A DNA stretch of 49,098 nucleotides. It comes from MESE01 sp036675035 (GTDB taxonomy: Bacteria > Pseudomonadota > Gammaproteobacteria > Burkholderiales > Burkholderiaceae_D). The translations under genes were made by a program, and so were the position numbers. Positions within the stretch are counted from its first letter, which is position 1; the number at the start of each line of letters is the position of its first letter. Of this stretch, positions 47,350-49,098 are shown one piece after another. Under the pieces are notes generated by a model. It was not told the DNA's origin. It saw only the letters and a list, made by a program, of their open reading frames with translations, and did no database searches. Location: positions 1 to 49,098 of the forward strand of contig JAKFFO010000012.1 in assembly GCA_036675035.1 (NCBI GenBank). The letters are read 5' to 3'.

Positions 47350-47380
47350 AAAAGGGAGCGTTGTTCACGCTCCCTTTTCA
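47350..47380. terminator. bidirectional terminator between Fe-ADH and livM
   Basis: Stem GGGAGCGT/ACGCTCCC (47354-47361 with 47367-47374) has an A run (47347-47353) on the left and TTTT on the right. It serves Fe-ADH on plus and the liv operon on minus, the latter with the longer T run. Confidence 0.92.
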
Positions 47381-47396
47381 ATTAGCATAGTGCTTG

Positions 47397-48371
47397 CTAC
47401 TGTGCCGCGGGCCGCTTGGTCCAGGCCAGTACTTCACCGACGATGCCGCGCCGGAACGCCAGCACGCAGACGATGAAGATGAAACCGGTCACGATCGTCA
47501 CCGATTCGCCAATTGAACGGAACCATTCAACCCCGCTCACCGACGCAAGCCAGTAACCGAACGTACCGAGCTTGTTCTCGAGTGCGATGATGATGATCGC
47601 ACCGACGATCGGGCCGATCACCGTACCCAGCCCTCCTACCAGCACCATCAACACCACCAGACCGGACATGCTCCAGTGCACGTCCGACAGCGTCGCAAAG
47701 CCGAGCACAAGGGTCTTGGTGGAGCCAGCCAGTCCCGACAGCGCTGCTGACAGTACGAACGCGAGCAGCTTGTAGCGATTAACGTCGTACCCGAGTGAAA
47801 TCGCGCGTGGCTCGTTTTCCTTGATCGCCTTGAGCACCTGGCCGAACGGCGAATGGATGGTGCGCACGATCAGCGCAAACCCGCCCACTACGATCGCCAG
47901 CACCACGTAATACAGGGTCAGGTCATCGAACAAGTCGATCGTGCCGAACAGCGTGCCGCGCGGCACTCCCTGCAACCCGTCCTCGCCCCCAGTGAATGGC
48001 GCCTGCAGGCAGATAAAAAACAGCATCTGTGCCAACGCGAGCGTAATCATCGTAAAGTAAATGCCTTGCCGGCGGATCGCCAGCAGGCCGACGAGCAAGC
48101 CGATGATGGCACCAGCAGCGGTACCGGCCAGCAAGCCAAGCTCCGTCGGCATACCGAGTGTCGTCAGAACATACCCGGCTGCGTACGCCGAGCCGCCGAA
48201 GAACGCGGCATGACCGAACGACAGCAGGCCGGTATAACCGGTCAACAGGTTGAACGCGCAGGCAAACAATGCAAAGCACAGCACCTTCATCAACAACACC
48301 GGATACAAGACATACGGCGCGGCCAGCAGCGCCACCAGCGCAATGCTATAACCGATTTTTTTGTTCATCAT
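47397..48371 (-). CDS. livM: branched-chain amino-acid-type ABC permease LivM
   Basis: 324 residues with about nine hydrophobic segments. The block NLLTGYTGLLSFGHAAFFGGSAYAAG (41-66), the RRQGIYFTMITLALAQM stretch and the coupling loop FGQVLKAIKENEPRAISLGYDVNRYKLLAFV (about 176-206) are typical of LivM. The substrate could be branched-chain amino acids or a related compound. 12 bases after livH. Confidence 0.92.
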   Translation of the reverse strand: MMNKKIGYSIALVALLAAPYVLYPVLLMKVLCFALFACAFNLLTGYTGLLSFGHAAFFGGSAYAAGYVLTTLGMPTELGLLAGTAAGAIIGLLVGLLAIRRQGIYFTMITLALAQMLFFICLQAPFTGGEDGLQGVPRGTLFGTIDLFDDLTLYYVVLAIVVGGFALIVRTIHSPFGQVLKAIKENEPRAISLGYDVNRYKLLAFVLSAALSGLAGSTKTLVLGFATLSDVHWSMSGLVVLMVLVGGLGTVIGPIVGAIIIIALENKLGTFGYWLASVSGVEWFRSIGESVTIVTGFIFIVCVLAFRRGIVGEVLAWTKRPAAQ

Positions 48372-48383
48372 GTCAGACTCCGA

Positions 48384-49098
48384 TTATTTCTCTTTGCCGA
48401 ACAGGCCGGCCGGACGAAACATCAATACGATCGCCATGATGATAAACACCACGGTGGCCGACAGTTCCGGATAAAACACGCGCGTCAGACCTTCGATCAG
48501 CCCGAGGCCGAGGCCGGTCAGGATCGAGCCCATGATCGACCCCATGCCGCCGATCACAACGACCGCAAACACGACGATGATCAGGTTCGAGCCCATCAGC
48601 GGCGACACCTGGATTACTGGAGCGGCCAGCACGCCGGCCAACGCGGCCAGTGCCACGCCAAAGCCGTAGGTCAGCGTGACCATCAGCGGGACGTTGATGC
48701 CGAACGCTTCCACCAGTTTCGGATTCTCGGTGCCGGCGCGCAGATAGGCACCGAGCTTGGTTTTTTCGATCACGAACCAGGTCGCAAAGCAGACGGCCAG
48801 AGACGCAACCACGATCCAGGCGCGGTAGTTCGGCAGGATCATGAAGCCAAGGTTGGTAGCGCCCTGCAGCAACTCGGGCGTGGAATATGGCTGGCCCGAT
48901 ACGCCATAGATGGAGCGGAATATGCCTTCGAGCATCAGCGTGATGCCGAAGGTCAGCAGCAAGCCGTACAGGTGATCGAGCTTGTAGAGCCAGCGCAGCA
49001 TGGTTTTTTCGATAATGATGCCGAAGATACCGACGATGATCGGTGCGGCAATGAGCATCACCCAGTAATTGATCTCGAAATAATTCATCCCCATCCAG
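48384..49098 (-). CDS. livH: branched-chain amino-acid-type ABC permease LivH (5' end missing)
   Basis: The frame is open to the window edge, so the N-terminal part (about 50-60 residues) and start are outside. The visible 238 codons hold six or seven hydrophobic segments with the LivH coupling block KLGAYLRAGTENPKLVEAFGINV and VFAVVVIGGMGSIMGSILTGLGLGLIEGL. It pairs with LivM. The ATPases and binding protein are not in view. Confidence 0.92.
   Translation of the reverse strand, partial: WMGMNYFEINYWVMLIAAPIIVGIFGIIIEKTMLRWLYKLDHLYGLLLTFGITLMLEGIFRSIYGVSGQPYSTPELLQGATNLGFMILPNYRAWIVVASLAVCFATWFVIEKTKLGAYLRAGTENPKLVEAFGINVPLMVTLTYGFGVALAALAGVLAAPVIQVSPLMGSNLIIVVFAVVVIGGMGSIMGSILTGLGLGLIEGLTRVFYPELSATVVFIIMAIVLMFRPAGLFGKEK

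Overview
The window reads as chromosomal DNA of a betaproteobacterium of the order Burkholderiales. The order mnmG-rsmG-(exporter)-parA-parB-atpIBEFHAGDC, the protein sequences and the moderately high GC all fit, and the order is most like Oxalobacteraceae-type genomes. I see no insertion sequence, prophage, CRISPR array or rRNA. There is one tRNA gene (Asp, GTC).

Left part (1-12.8 kb). The window opens inside a gene for a secreted polyester hydrolase very close to the PETase of Ideonella sakaiensis, preceded by the end of an extra N-terminal beta-rich domain and a Gly/Glu/Pro linker. It is followed by an anchored helical-repeat protein, a lipoprotein alpha/beta hydrolase, a DUF6622 membrane protein and tRNA-Asp. 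Then come DNA-metabolism genes (rdgC, dinB, a rep-type helicase, a uracil-DNA-glycosylase family protein) mixed with small conserved proteins (acidic low-complexity protein, zinc ribbon, DUF2288, SlyX, DUF488) and a short-chain dehydrogenase.

Middle part (12.9-24.2 kb). An AtaL-like DUF1857 protein is followed by a stress-protein group: two YsnF/DUF2382 proteins diverging from a glycine-zipper protein. Next are a membrane GGDEF protein whose active site is destroyed while its c-di-GMP I-site is kept, an EamA exporter, priA, and a 0.75-kb AT-rich gap with a duplicated block of DnaA boxes. The gap is followed by hemE, a small membrane protein and glpR.

Glycerol locus (23.4-32.0 kb). A divergent GlpR operator region separates glpR from glpD-glpS-glpT-glpP-glpQ-glpU-glpV. 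This encodes glycerol-3-phosphate dehydrogenase and a complete GlpSTPQUV-type glycerol ABC importer. The two ATPases look complementary: one composite ATP site has consensus residues and the other is degenerate. No glycerol kinase gene is in the window.

Right part (32.1-49.1 kb). A CoA-binding protein gene is followed by the complete ATP synthase operon atpIBEFHAGDC on the minus strand, with a near-consensus promoter and a terminator. Next is the mnmG-rsmG-LysE-parA-parB cluster, with two parS sites just upstream of mnmG, which suggests the replication origin is not far away. The window ends with a TSUP-family permease, an iron-containing alcohol dehydrogenase and two branched-chain amino-acid-type ABC permeases (livM, and livH cut by the window edge).
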